A stretch of 64,000 nt of DNA from Sporolactobacillus pectinivorans (GCF_002802965.1 NZ_NXGA01000001.1:502976-566975), one strand, 5' to 3'. Shown: positions 37,988-47,455, counted from the stretch's first letter. The notes: a model not told the origin generated them from the sequence alone. Made by a program: numbers and translations.

Positions 37988-40267
37988 ATGCAGCGAATTT
38001 TTGAAATTGACCCTTGGGAAGTCGTTACCCATAAATTAGACAAAGAAAACAAACGGGTGCAAGAAAGTATGACTAGTATTGGAAACGGCTACATGGGCAT
38101 GCGTGGGTTTTTTGAAGAAAATTACAGTGGAGACACACTACAAGGGATTTACATTGGAGGCGTTTGGTTCCCTGACAAGACACGTGTCGGATGGTGGAAG
38201 AACGGCTATCCAAAGTACTTTGGCAAAGTGATCAATGCAGTTAATTTTATTAAGACGAATCTATTCATTAACGGTGAACCTATTGATCTAGCCAATGATT
38301 TGGTCAGCGATTTCAGTTTGCGGCTGGACATGAAGACTTCCTTTCTAACTCGTGAATTTACTGTAGAAAAAAGCGGCGCTAAGTTAAAAGTTTCCATTGA
38401 GCGCTTTGTCAGCGCCGCACAAAAGGAATTATTCGTGGATGCTTATCAATTTGAAAATGAGGGTTCAACGCGTTTTAAATTAACCGTAAATACCCAAATT
38501 GACGCCGACGTTCAAAATGAAGATGCAAATTACGGAGAACGTTTCTGGAAAGTTTTAAATAAGTCCCAAAGTGATACTAAAGGTCATGTTGTAGCGATCA
38601 CTAAAGAAAATCAATTCGGTACTCCTCGATTTATCGTTGGTGATGAGATGGTCAACAAAACGGATTTGACAGCTGAAAAGACGGATGAAACGGATGAATT
38701 AGAATTAGCCGTTCAAAACCAGTTCAGTAAAGAACTTGTACCAGGTGACACAGCTTATTTTGAAAAACGTGTCGTTGTCGTTACTTCACGCGATTACGAT
38801 GACCAAGCGAGCTTAATCAAAGCCATGCATCAATTAGCTGCCAAAGTTGCCGATAAAAAGTTAGCAGATTTACAAACAGCTCACAAACACGTTTGGGCAC
38901 AACGTTGGAAAAAATCCGATGTTGAAATTGACGGCGATGCTGCTGCACAACAAGGAATTCGTTTCAACCTGTATCAATTATTCTCCACGTACTATGGTGA
39001 AGATGATCGGCTGAACATTGGCCCTAAGGGCTTTACTGGCGAAAAGTATGGTGGTGCCACCTATTGGGATACCGAAGCATTTGCCGTTCCAATGTACTTA
39101 GGAGTTACCGATTCTACAGTGACCCGAAACTTGTTAATGTACCGTTACAAGCAGCTCGATGGTGCTTATGTCAACGCTAAAGAACAAGGCTTAAAGGGTG
39201 CGCTGTATCCGATGGTGACGTTCAATGGAATTGAATGCCATAACGAATGGGAAATTACCTTTGAAGAAATTCATCGGAACGGTGATATCGCATTTGCCAT
39301 TTACAACTACACCCGATATACCGGTGATAAATCCTATGTATTAAACGAAGGCAGCAAGGTCTTAACCGAAATTTCTCGCTTCTGGGCAAATCGGGTACAT
39401 TATTCACAACGTAAGGATCAATACATGATTCACGGTGTAACCGGTCCAGATGAATATCAAAACAACATCAATAACAACTGGTACACAAACTACCTGGCAC
39501 AATGGACTTTGAAATACACACTTGAAATATTGGATGAAGTTTCATCCGAACAAGCAGTTCAATTAAATGTTTCTGATGAAGAGAAGAAACAATGGAAAGA
39601 GATCATCAACAAGATGTACTTACCAGAAGATAAGAAACTTGGCATTTTTGTTCAGAACGACGGCTTCCTGGATAAAGATTTAAAGCCAGTCTGCGAACTT
39701 CCAGCTGATCAATTGCCGATTAACCAGCATTGGTCATGGGATAAAATTTTACGTTCGCCATACATCAAGCAAGGTGACGTCCTTCAAGGAATATGGGATT
39801 TTATCGATGAATTCACACCGGAACAAAAGAAAGCCAACTTTGACTTCTATGAGCCTTTAACCGTTCATGAATCAAGTTTATCTGCTTCGATTCATTCGAT
39901 TTTAGCTGCCGACCTGCATTACGAAGATAAGGCAGTTGAAATGTATGAACGGACCTCCCGCTTAGACTTGGATAACTATAACAACGATACTGCCGATGGA
40001 CTGCATATTACCTCAATGACCGGCAGCTGGCTCGCCATCGTGCAAGGCTTTGCAGGCATGCGTGTGCGCAATAATCATCTACACTTTGATCCATTCTTAC
40101 CGAAGAAATGGGAAGGGTATCGCTTCCGGATCAACTTCCGTGGACGGATCATCCAAGTTGCTATCGATCATGTGGGAACACGGATTACATTAGTTTCTGG
40201 TGAACCGCTCACCATTGATGTTAAAGGACAAAACGTTCAACTGGATTCAAAAACCGTCACGGCTTAA
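37988..40267 (+). CDS. mapA: Maltose phosphorylase, glycoside hydrolase family 65
   Basis: A 759-residue inverting phosphorylase that converts maltose and phosphate to beta-glucose 1-phosphate and glucose in the cytoplasm. The N-terminal beta-sandwich (about 1-270) is followed by the (alpha/alpha)6 barrel with the catalytic general acid region FNGIECHNEWEITFEEIHRN and the GPDEYQNNINNNWYTN stretch, then a small C-terminal sheet. GAGGAGG precedes ATG 37988. With galM and pgmB downstream the pathway to glucose 6-phosphate is complete. Confidence 0.95.
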   Translation: MQRIFEIDPWEVVTHKLDKENKRVQESMTSIGNGYMGMRGFFEENYSGDTLQGIYIGGVWFPDKTRVGWWKNGYPKYFGKVINAVNFIKTNLFINGEPIDLANDLVSDFSLRLDMKTSFLTREFTVEKSGAKLKVSIERFVSAAQKELFVDAYQFENEGSTRFKLTVNTQIDADVQNEDANYGERFWKVLNKSQSDTKGHVVAITKENQFGTPRFIVGDEMVNKTDLTAEKTDETDELELAVQNQFSKELVPGDTAYFEKRVVVVTSRDYDDQASLIKAMHQLAAKVADKKLADLQTAHKHVWAQRWKKSDVEIDGDAAAQQGIRFNLYQLFSTYYGEDDRLNIGPKGFTGEKYGGATYWDTEAFAVPMYLGVTDSTVTRNLLMYRYKQLDGAYVNAKEQGLKGALYPMVTFNGIECHNEWEITFEEIHRNGDIAFAIYNYTRYTGDKSYVLNEGSKVLTEISRFWANRVHYSQRKDQYMIHGVTGPDEYQNNINNNWYTNYLAQWTLKYTLEILDEVSSEQAVQLNVSDEEKKQWKEIINKMYLPEDKKLGIFVQNDGFLDKDLKPVCELPADQLPINQHWSWDKILRSPYIKQGDVLQGIWDFIDEFTPEQKKANFDFYEPLTVHESSLSASIHSILAADLHYEDKAVEMYERTSRLDLDNYNNDTADGLHITSMTGSWLAIVQGFAGMRVRNNHLHFDPFLPKKWEGYRFRINFRGRIIQVAIDHVGTRITLVSGEPLTIDVKGQNVQLDSKTVTA

Positions 40268-40333
40268 ATTCATATTGAGTGAGTTTCTGCATTTATCCCT
40301 AAAGTATAGAGGAAAGTTAGGGGGGGAGTAACG

Positions 40334-41371
40334 GTGAAAATTACGCAAGCAACGATTGGTTCAATTGCTGATGAGCTAATTACACAATATACCTTAGAAA
40401 ACGATCACCATGTACAAGTCGTATGTATGTCCTATGCAGCAACTTGGCAAGGATTTATGGTTCCAGATCAAAATGTCAAATTACACAATTTGATTTTACG
40501 ATTCGATGACATCAACACTTATTTGACAAATCCATTTCATGTTGGTAATACCATCGGTCGCGTAGGTGGCCGACTTAAAAATAGCAGCTTCGCCATTAAA
40601 GGCATTAAATACCACGTTCCTGCAAATGAAGGTCCGAATTTAATTCATGGCGGCAACCATGGCTTTTCCAGTTGGAATTGGCATGCCGCTACGGAAAGCC
40701 TTCAAAATGCAGTGAACGTGACATTTAGTCGGAAGATAGCAACTCAAGATGATGGTTTTCCGGGAAATATTGAGGTGAAAATCTCATACACCCTAGACAA
40801 TCAAAACAAAGTCACCATTCAATTTTTTGGTCAAAGTGATGCAGATACGCTCTTCAATCCGATGACGCATGTATATTTTAATTTGAGCGATGATCAGAAA
40901 ACGATTATGAATCATGAATTGCAGATCAATAGCCTGCAACACGTTGAAGTTGATGATCAAAAACTGCCGACCGGTCGTTTACTTGAACATAGTGGAACGG
41001 CATTTGATTTTTCGAAACCTGTAATGATGCGAAAGGCGGTCGCGCAGCTACAAAAAGAAATGGGTAAAAACCAATTTGACGACGCATTCAAATTGGTCGG
41101 CCAAGAACATCCAGCTGTTGTGATTCGGGATAACGCTTCCCACCGTCAAGTTCGCGTTTATTCTGACCGAAATGGTATCGTGATGTTCACGGCCAATCCT
41201 GAAGTGATTGGAAAACCGAAGGAATGGGAAGCAAGCCATCCCTATAATGGTGTGGCAATTGAAGCACAGACGCTTCCGGATGCCATTCATCATCCGGAAT
41301 TTGGCGATATCGTATTAAAAGCGAATCAGCCTAAAGTATATACCGTACACTATCAATACGAAGAAATTTAA
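40334..41371 (+). CDS. galM: Aldose 1-epimerase (mutarotase)
   Basis: A 345-residue galactose-mutarotase-fold enzyme: VGGRLKNSSFAIKGIKYHVP, the substrate-site LIHGGNHGFSSWNW and FNPMTHVYFNLSDD with the conserved His residues, and a catalytic Glu in the GVAIEAQTLPDAIHH segment. It converts beta- to alpha-glucose released by maltose phosphorylase for glucokinase. It starts at GTG 40334 after GGGGGGAG and overlaps the next gene region at TAATG. Confidence 0.9.
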   Translation: MKITQATIGSIADELITQYTLENDHHVQVVCMSYAATWQGFMVPDQNVKLHNLILRFDDINTYLTNPFHVGNTIGRVGGRLKNSSFAIKGIKYHVPANEGPNLIHGGNHGFSSWNWHAATESLQNAVNVTFSRKIATQDDGFPGNIEVKISYTLDNQNKVTIQFFGQSDADTLFNPMTHVYFNLSDDQKTIMNHELQINSLQHVEVDDQKLPTGRLLEHSGTAFDFSKPVMMRKAVAQLQKEMGKNQFDDAFKLVGQEHPAVVIRDNASHRQVRVYSDRNGIVMFTANPEVIGKPKEWEASHPYNGVAIEAQTLPDAIHHPEFGDIVLKANQPKVYTVHYQYEEI

Positions 41372-41388
41372 TGAGAGGGGAAAATTGC

Positions 41389-42069
41389 TTGACAAACTTT
41401 AATGACATTAAGGGGTTCATCTTTGATTTGGATGGCGTAATCGCGCTGACATCTAAGTATCACAGTCAGGCTTGGCATCAGATTGCCGATGAGTTGGATG
41501 CGACATGGACAAAATCACTTGAAGATGGGCTCAAAGGGATCAGCCGAATGGACTCTTTAGAAATGATTTTGAAAGCTGGCAATAAAGAAAACGACTATAC
41601 CGAAGAAGAAAAAATCAAATTAGCGGCAAAGAAAAATGACAATTATTTGGCGCTTATTGGAAATATGAATATTGATGATCTTTTACCTGGAATACCGGAG
41701 TTCTTAGAAGATTTAATGGCCCACAATTATAAGATTTGTTTGGCATCTGCTTCAAAGAATTCTCCAATTATTCTTAAAAAGTTAAACCTGGCAAGATATT
41801 TTCCAGATGTTGTCGATCCATCTAAACTGAAAAAAGGAAAGCCAGATCCTGAAATTTATATTCGTGGAGCTGAACTGTTGAACTTGAAGCCTGAAGAATG
41901 CATTGGAATTGAAGATGCCGCTGCAGGGATTCAATCCATTAATGGAGCCGGCGAAACATCAATTGGTATTGGTGATACACAAGAACTAAGTGCCGCTGAT
42001 ATTCTTTTCTCAAGCACAAAAGACATTACATTAGCGAACATTGAAGCTGCAATGAAAGTTAACGCATAA
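41389..42069 (+). CDS. pgmB: Beta-phosphoglucomutase
   Basis: A 226-residue HAD-superfamily mutase converting beta-glucose 1-phosphate to glucose 6-phosphate. Motif I is FIFDLDGVI with nucleophile and acid Asp, followed by KYHSQAWHQIA. Motif II Ser is in LASASKN, motif III Lys in KKGKPDPEIY, motif IV Asp in GIEDAAAGIQS. TTG 41389 is preferred since GAGAGGGG lies eight bases upstream and the length is then standard; ATG 41371 overlapping the galM stop would lack its own site. Confidence 0.92.
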   Translation: MTNFNDIKGFIFDLDGVIALTSKYHSQAWHQIADELDATWTKSLEDGLKGISRMDSLEMILKAGNKENDYTEEEKIKLAAKKNDNYLALIGNMNIDDLLPGIPEFLEDLMAHNYKICLASASKNSPIILKKLNLARYFPDVVDPSKLKKGKPDPEIYIRGAELLNLKPEECIGIEDAAAGIQSINGAGETSIGIGDTQELSAADILFSSTKDITLANIEAAMKVNA

Positions 42070-42128
42070 ATCGATCATTTAAATTGTTTTCAGTGTAAGA
42101 GGCTGTCTCAAAAGGTCAGCAGATGAAA

Positions 42129-42162
42129 GACGAGAGGGAATTTTTATCCCTCTCGTTTTTTC
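42129..42162 (+). terminator. Terminator of the maltose operon
   Basis: ACGAGAGGGA pairs with TCCCTCTCGT around a 6-8-nt T-rich loop, followed by TTTTTT. Confidence 0.85.
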
Positions 42163-42307
42163 GCGTTTCTGGATAAAAATCATAGAAAAAAATCGCCAAT
42201 TCTCTTTAAATGAAATTATCCCGAGTCTCAATGAATGAAGACGATTTTTTTGAAAAACATTATCTTCGAAAAGTATAACATGCATCAACTCATTCTTCCA
42301 ATGGATT

Positions 42308-42601
42308 TCAGCGACAGTATTCCCAAAAGCCATATATGACAGGACTGCTATAAGAGAGCAATTTATTAGGAGTATGCCTTGCTTCAGCATTTTCTTTCAG
42401 TGGCTTAAATTTCTTGCCATCTAAATGATTTTTCAGGTCCATTTTATTGACAAAGAGAAGTTGTGCCGGATCTTTATTGCCATCTTCATCATAACCGCCG
42501 ACAATAACTTTTTCTACGATGCTCTCAAAAGTGAACCAATCAAATTGATTCAACGCCTTATTCTGTTCCAGGGTCTTCTTGAATTGCTCCAACCTAGCTG
42601 G
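42308..42601 (-). pseudogene. C-terminal remnant of a large serine recombinase
   Basis: The minus strand reads NQFDWFTFESIVEKVIVGGY and then DEDGNKDPAQLLFVNKMDLK, the typical C-terminal segment of large serine recombinases of Bacillota mobile elements (expected form VEKVIVGxxDEDGNKDPYKLTFVYK). A TAG lies just upstream in frame, and the catalytic Ser domain and DUF4368/zinc region are gone. It lies about 150 bp from the attachment-like repeat at 42,742, which suggests it is a dead integrase of the island. Confidence 0.55.
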
Positions 42602-42741
42602 CTAATTTGATTTTACAACTGGCCAATATAAACAAATTCATTCAAGAAAACGGAGAATTTTCAATGTCTTTTTTTCAAGTATTACATTCTATTATAAAAA
42701 GGAAATAGATAATGGTCTAGAAGATTTTTAGTTTGTGTAAT

Positions 42742-42796
42742 AAAACCTCACTTACACCCATTACGGAGAACCTTACCATAAGTAAGAGAGGTTTTT
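42742..42796 (+). repeat. 55-bp direct repeat 1, putative att site re-encoding the RlmH C-terminus
   Basis: It contains GGA-GAA-CCT-TAC-CAT-AAG-TAA (42765-42785), which translates to GEPYHK-stop, the exact end of RlmH, followed by GAGAGGTTTTT. Its left arm AAAACCTCACTTA is an inverted match to the right arm. 52 of 55 positions equal the repeat at 53,025. This is the layout of SCC attR/attL junctions. Confidence 0.75.
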
Positions 42797-43420
42797 CTGG
42801 TTTTGAAAAAATAAAAAAAGACAGTCTGCATGTATTTTACCTCCCCCAAAAAGCTAATAATGCTATTAATTTATTTTGCAGTACCAAGTTTGGCACTTGC
42901 CATCACCGAATTCAAATTGTTAATCTGTAACTGCCGTCGGGAATCCTCTAATATTAATGAAGGGTTTGTTTCTTTTTTAGCGGTGTAAACAACAATTGGT
43001 TGATTAGGTAACAAGTCAAAATAATTATTCGAAAAAATAGCGTCAGCCGTTTGCAAATCCACCAATGCAATCAGGGCAATGAATCCGAAAAAATGTGTGA
43101 TTCATAGGGACTTGGTAAAATAAATAATCCAGGCAGAACTAAAGTGACCGCGCGATTGTTAGGGCTGGCAAGTCTGTTAATACCAATTTTTGTATTTTCA
43201 GAGAAGGGCCCTTTGAGTTAAAGAGAAGCAAGTTCACTATTCTGGGAGAATAGAATGGTGGGGCATCAACTAAAAAAATTTTTTCTAATAAAAAAACAGT
43301 AGAGAAGAAATAGGTTTTCCCTCTAATGCTTTTTTGTTTAAATCACCTAATATTCGAATCTTTCATAAGTAATACGTATCATCAATTGGAAATCGTTCTC
43401 TAGAATCGACACCATCTGAT
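42797..43420. other. Decayed stretch after repeat 1
   Basis: About 620 bp, AT-rich. On the minus strand at 42871-43065 a fragment reads ADAIFSNNYFDLLPNQPIVV, which resembles the extreme C-terminus of GH2 beta-mannosidases; the rest of such a gene is absent. Nothing else is supportable. Confidence 0.35.
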
Positions 43421-44122
43421 TTAATTAGTCGTAGCATATAAAAGATGTTGATCATCATAGAGGGACGCTTTAATCTTTCGTGTGTAGGCGTCAACGAGTA
43501 CCTCATCTAAATTCTCTTGAATGCCTTCAATAACTTTTTGTACCAATAGATCAAGGCTTACTTTATTAGCTTTAATATCCTTAGTTGATTCTGCATCTAC
43601 AAAACCGCAGTGAGCACCAATGACCTGTATTCCTTGAGGACGAAGTTCAACACGTAGAGCATTACTCATAGACCACTCCGCTGCTTTTGAAGCCGCATAT
43701 CCAGTCATCGCTGTACTAGCCCTCCATGAAGCAACAGATAACATATTAACAATTTTACCTCCACCGTTCTGCTTAATGATAGGAGTGAAAGCTTGTGCCA
43801 TTGACCAGGCCCCAAGATAATTGACTTCTATTTCCTCTCTTGCATTATTAAGTAAGGCATTTAGCGGTGAAGCAGCCCTAAAAACGCCTGCATTATTTAC
43901 TAATATAGTGGTATCTGCAGCTTTTTCTCGGGACCTCTTTATATCATCAATGTCAGTAACATCAAGCTTGATTGGAGTGAGACGGGGGTCACTAATCGAA
44001 TTAGGATCCCTTGCTCCTGCATAAACTTTGGTAGCTCCATGTTCTATAAATGAATAAGCAAGAGCATAGCCAATTCCTCAATTTGCACCTGTTACAAAGA
44101 CCGTAGAATTCTCAATATTCAT
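43421..44122 (-). pseudogene. Short-chain dehydrogenase with a nonsense codon in the cofactor-binding motif
   Basis: A 233-codon SDR that is open from ATG 44122 to its stop except for one TGA at 44080-44078 (codon 15). It lies within TGAN-stop-GIGYALA, where the intact paralogue has TGSNRGIG; CGA to TGA is a single transition. All else looks intact: NNAG, the catalytic Ser and YxxxK (MLSVASWRAST, GYAASKAAEW). A GGAGAG site precedes the ATG. It has the same length as the gene at 52,118. Confidence 0.9.
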
Positions 44123-44171
44123 TTTTCTCTCCTTAATTGATGTAGGCAAACTGCCTAACCTGCATCATGAA

Positions 44172-44906
44172 TTATACGGCGCTGCGTCCGCCGTCAACAG
44201 GAATTAAGGCACCAGAAATATAACTCGAATCAGGTGATGCTAAGAAAGAAACAGTTTTGGCAATTTCTTTCGCATCTGCTGCACGCTTCAGCAATGTTGT
44301 TGATCCAAGTGCTGTCGTGCGATCCGGAAGGGCCCCTTCTGTATAAGTCGGGCCTGGTGAAATGGTGTTGACTCTGACGCCCTTCGCGCCGAATTCTGAT
44401 GCCCACGCTCTTGTAAGAGAAGCAATCGCTCCCTTTGTTGCTCCGTAGACTGATCCAGCGGCTAGTCCAATTTGTCCAGCCATACTACCTATATTAATGA
44501 TGCTGCCTGTTCCTCGTTCTGCCATCTTAGGCGCGAACGCACTAACAAGAAAGAACGGTGCACGAACGTTCAACGCAAAAAGAGTGTTGAACGTTTCTAA
44601 ATCCAGTCCCCGACTTTCACCAAACCATGAACGTCCCGCATTATTCACCAGGATATCGACATCGTCAACTTCTTGAATAAGCTTGAGCACATCATCATGA
44701 TTGGCTAAGTCAGCATATTGAAAAATGCCCAATCCTCCGTTTTCAATGATTTCATTCACTACCTCCGTACCACGCTCCTCATTACGGCCGTGTACAATAA
44801 CTTCATAACCGTCATCAGCCAACTGCACTGCAATAGCGTGTCCAATACCAGAGGTCGCCCCTGTAATTAAGGCTTTTGTCTTTTTAGTGTTTTGAAGATT
44901 AGTCAT
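44172..44906 (-). CDS. Short-chain dehydrogenase/reductase (FabG-like), copy A
   Basis: A 244-residue classical SDR: cofactor motif TGATSGIG, NNAG, catalytic Ser in INIGSMAG, YGATKGA with Tyr/Lys, and the SPGPTYTEG loop. It closely resembles the gene at 45,534 along its length, so the two are a local duplication flanking a tautomerase gene. The NAD(P)-dependent substrate is unknown. Confidence 0.9.
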   Translation of the reverse strand: MTNLQNTKKTKALITGATSGIGHAIAVQLADDGYEVIVHGRNEERGTEVVNEIIENGGLGIFQYADLANHDDVLKLIQEVDDVDILVNNAGRSWFGESRGLDLETFNTLFALNVRAPFFLVSAFAPKMAERGTGSIINIGSMAGQIGLAAGSVYGATKGAIASLTRAWASEFGAKGVRVNTISPGPTYTEGALPDRTTALGSTTLLKRAADAKEIAKTVSFLASPDSSYISGALIPVDGGRSAV

Positions 44907-45015
44907 TGGAATTTATATCCTCCTTTATTTTTCATCAGATAAATTTGTCTAATAAGCGTGTAATTAAAATAATTCAACACTTTCTCAAATTCTAAAAATG
45001 CTTTTCAAGTTAAAT

Positions 45016-45438
45016 TTATCTACCGGAAAGTAAGCTGGCAAATCCTTTTAAATCATAAGCTTTACCGCCGATGCCCCAGCCGCCGTCAGCAGCTTCTGTT
45101 AAAAGCACCCACGTACGATTGCCCTGAGTTTCGTCGCCGGAAAGCCTCTGAACAATTTCGGTCGCCGTTTTCACAAGATACTTTTGCCCATCACTCGTTA
45201 AAACATGTGGTGGTGTCAAGACCTGAATACGAACAACCTTCGCCGCCCCTTCAGCAGCAGTATGAATTAATTCAGGTTCGAATTTATGAATATAGACGGC
45301 AGTATTGTTCAAATGTACCGGTGTTGGTTCTTGAACACCTTCAGCATGTAACAAAGCGAGTGTTAGTTCACTGGCTAGTTGCCTTTCTGTTCCCTCTGGA
45401 AATAAATTTTTGGGTGCATAAAGATCAATCATTGGCAC
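45016..45438 (-). CDS. Tautomerase-superfamily protein
   Basis: A 140-residue protein beginning MPMIDLYAPKNLFPEG, with the N-terminal Pro that serves as catalytic base after Met removal in the 4-oxalocrotonate tautomerase superfamily. The length suggests a fused two-unit or MSAD/cis-CaaD-like form. It lies between two paralogous SDRs in the same direction and may be co-transcribed with them. A GAGGAGG-type site precedes the start. Confidence 0.72.
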   Translation of the reverse strand: MPMIDLYAPKNLFPEGTERQLASELTLALLHAEGVQEPTPVHLNNTAVYIHKFEPELIHTAAEGAAKVVRIQVLTPPHVLTSDGQKYLVKTATEIVQRLSGDETQGNRTWVLLTEAADGGWGIGGKAYDLKGFASLLSGR

Positions 45439-45533
45439 ATTTTATTCCTCCTCGCTGATAAAATTATCAAAAACACAATCGATTCTTAACGATGTTTGGT
45501 GTGATTCTGTCGCATAAGTCGTTCATTTTATAA

Positions 45534-46265
45534 TTACACAGCGGTGCGTCCACCATCGACAGCAATATTTGCCCCAGTGATATAACTTGAATCTGATATT
45601 GCCAAAAAAGCAACAGCTTTAGCGATTTCTGCAACATTCGCTGCGCGTTTGAATGGAGTTGTTGCTCCAAGAGCCTCAATAACATCTTCAGATGCGCCAC
45701 TAGTGAAGGTCGGTCCAGGTGAAATAGTGTTGATCCGCACACCCTTAGCTCCGAATTCAGCTGCCCATGCTCTTGTTAGTGAAGCAATGGCCCCTTTGGT
45801 TGCTCCATAAGCTGCTCCAGCCGATAGACCTACCTGCCCAGCCATACTCCCGATATTTATAATACTGCCTGTACCTTTTTCCGCCATTTTCGGAGCAAAG
45901 GCACTGACAAGGAAATACGGCGCTCGAACATTTACAGAGAATAGAGTATTAAAAGTTTTGATATCAAGATCCATGCTATCCCCGAACCATGCTATTCCCG
46001 CATTATTGACCAGTATATCAACATCATTAACGTCCTTTATAAGTTGAAGAACATCGTCATGTTTGGAAAGGTCAGCATATTGAAATTTGGCGTGACCACC
46101 TGATTCAATAATTTCTTTGACAACTTCTGCACCTCGTTCAGTATTACGGCCTTGGACAATAACACTAATACCTTTACTAGCTAATTGGATAGCTACTGCG
46201 CGACCGATCCCTGATGTCGCACCAGTGACTAATGCCGTAGTTTTTGCGTCTTGAGAATTAGTCAT
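45534..46265 (-). CDS. Short-chain dehydrogenase/reductase (FabG-like), copy B
   Basis: A 243-residue SDR with TGATSGIG, NNAG, INIGSMAG and YGATKGA motifs, near-identical in organisation to copy A at 44,172. It is first in the minus-strand run and divergent from the TetR gene, with a TetR-type palindrome between them. Confidence 0.9.
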   Translation of the reverse strand: MTNSQDAKTTALVTGATSGIGRAVAIQLASKGISVIVQGRNTERGAEVVKEIIESGGHAKFQYADLSKHDDVLQLIKDVNDVDILVNNAGIAWFGDSMDLDIKTFNTLFSVNVRAPYFLVSAFAPKMAEKGTGSIINIGSMAGQVGLSAGAAYGATKGAIASLTRAWAAEFGAKGVRINTISPGPTFTSGASEDVIEALGATTPFKRAANVAEIAKAVAFLAISDSSYITGANIAVDGGRTAV

Positions 46266-46299
46266 TTGATTATATCCCTTCTAATTAAATTTTGATAAA

Positions 46300-46313
46300 A
46301 CAGACCGGTCTGT
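46300..46313. promoter_or_regulatory. TetR-type operator
   Basis: ACAGACCGGTCTGT is a perfect 14-bp palindrome lying 34 bp upstream of the SDR start and between it and the divergent TetR gene. It is the probable operator of that TetR for the SDR-tautomerase-SDR run. Confidence 0.72.
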
Positions 46314-46552
46314 CTACACGACCTAGATTACACAACATACTTTTCAAAGTCAAGTGCAAGTTGATTTAAATTTATTATGTCCTGAAATTATTTCAACGGT
46401 TGCCCAATTATATTTTTAATTTCTTACTTTTTAACATAGGGCCAGTATGCAAACTGCAAGTTTCATCAATGAAAGGGTGAATTTTTCAATCGCCCAGCAT
46501 AATCCTAAGTTTAGCATTTGCAGTATATCGGTCGATTATATATATTGGAGAT

Positions 46553-47161
46553 ATGGAAAATAAAGATACTAAACATAAAAAAAATGAACAATTGCCCGCT
46601 AGAGAAAGACTCTTGTCTGCTGCGAGCGAATTATTTTACCGAGAAGGAATACACACGGTTGGTATTGATCGAATATTAAAGCAGGCTGGAGTAGCAAAAG
46701 CGACTTTATATACTTCTTTTGGTAATAAAGAGGGCCTTATTGAAGCTTATCTAACAAGAAGGAAGGAAAATTGGGAACGTAATGCATCTAACTGGCTCCT
46801 TAAATATGATACATCAAAAGAACGTATCTTGGGTGTGTTTGACATGCTGTATCAATCATTCAGCCATCCCGGCTTTCATGGATGTGCTTTTATGAATGCA
46901 CTCGCCGAAGAGCAAAGTGGTAGTGTTGTTGAGAAACCGACCAAGGCGTATCGTGCTGCCGTTCGCAAAAAATTTCAAGATCTTGTTCAACAACTAGATA
47001 TAAATAATTCGGATGTTCTGGTGGATCATTTGGTTATTTTATACGATGGAGCAACGATAAATGCACGAATGGATCACAATGCCGATGCGGCTTTATCCGC
47101 AAAAGAAATGGCGGCAGTACTAATTGATAAATTGCTAGATAAAAGCGAGAAAAACCTCTAG
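46553..47161 (+). CDS. TetR/AcrR-family transcriptional regulator
   Basis: A 202-residue regulator with the N-terminal helix-turn-helix RERLLSAASELFYREGIHTV and GIDRILKQAGVAKATLYTSF (residues about 20-65), and a TetR_C ligand domain with HPGFHGCAFMNALAEE, as in YxaF/LmrA-type repressors. ATG 46553 has GGAG upstream. Divergent from the SDR genes and probably their repressor. Confidence 0.88.
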   Translation: MENKDTKHKKNEQLPARERLLSAASELFYREGIHTVGIDRILKQAGVAKATLYTSFGNKEGLIEAYLTRRKENWERNASNWLLKYDTSKERILGVFDMLYQSFSHPGFHGCAFMNALAEEQSGSVVEKPTKAYRAAVRKKFQDLVQQLDINNSDVLVDHLVILYDGATINARMDHNADAALSAKEMAAVLIDKLLDKSEKNL

Positions 47162-47333
47162 TTCTCTATTATCAAGCCCATTACTTGTAGCGATCGATTC
47201 ATATATGTCGGCCAATGATCCGGACAGGAATACATTTAGTGAACTGTGCCAAGGAACGATGGCAGATTATGTTCTCGTTCCTCGATCTTTGGGAAGGGCC
47301 AACCGCAGAAAAAAATATTCTTACTCCACAGGT

Positions 47334-47372
47334 ATTGAAGCGTGTTTTAGAGCCGTCAAAACACGCTTCAAT
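47334..47372. terminator. Strong hairpin downstream of the TetR gene
   Basis: ATTGAAGCGTGTTTT (47334-47348) and AAAACACGCTTCAAT (47358-47372) are exact inverted repeats around a 9-nt loop. There is no following T-run on either strand, so termination is uncertain. The surrounding 47,162-47,450 interval has no supportable gene. Confidence 0.5.
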
Positions 47373-47455
47373 CATAAATTCGCAGGTATACCGGACCTTT
47401 TCCCTGGGGTAACGCCACTACATCCTGTATGATTTTTTAGACGGAGGCGATAAAA

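Noticed and set aside
42742..42796. Treating the 55-bp repeats as plain terminators
   Set aside because: The arms can pair and end in a T-run, but the exact EPYHK-stop coding match to rlmH and the near-identity of two distant copies are not explained by termination alone.
47205..47432. Small open frame after the TetR gene as a dehydrogenase fragment
   Set aside because: The GTMADYVLVP segment is too short to assign and overlaps a strong hairpin.
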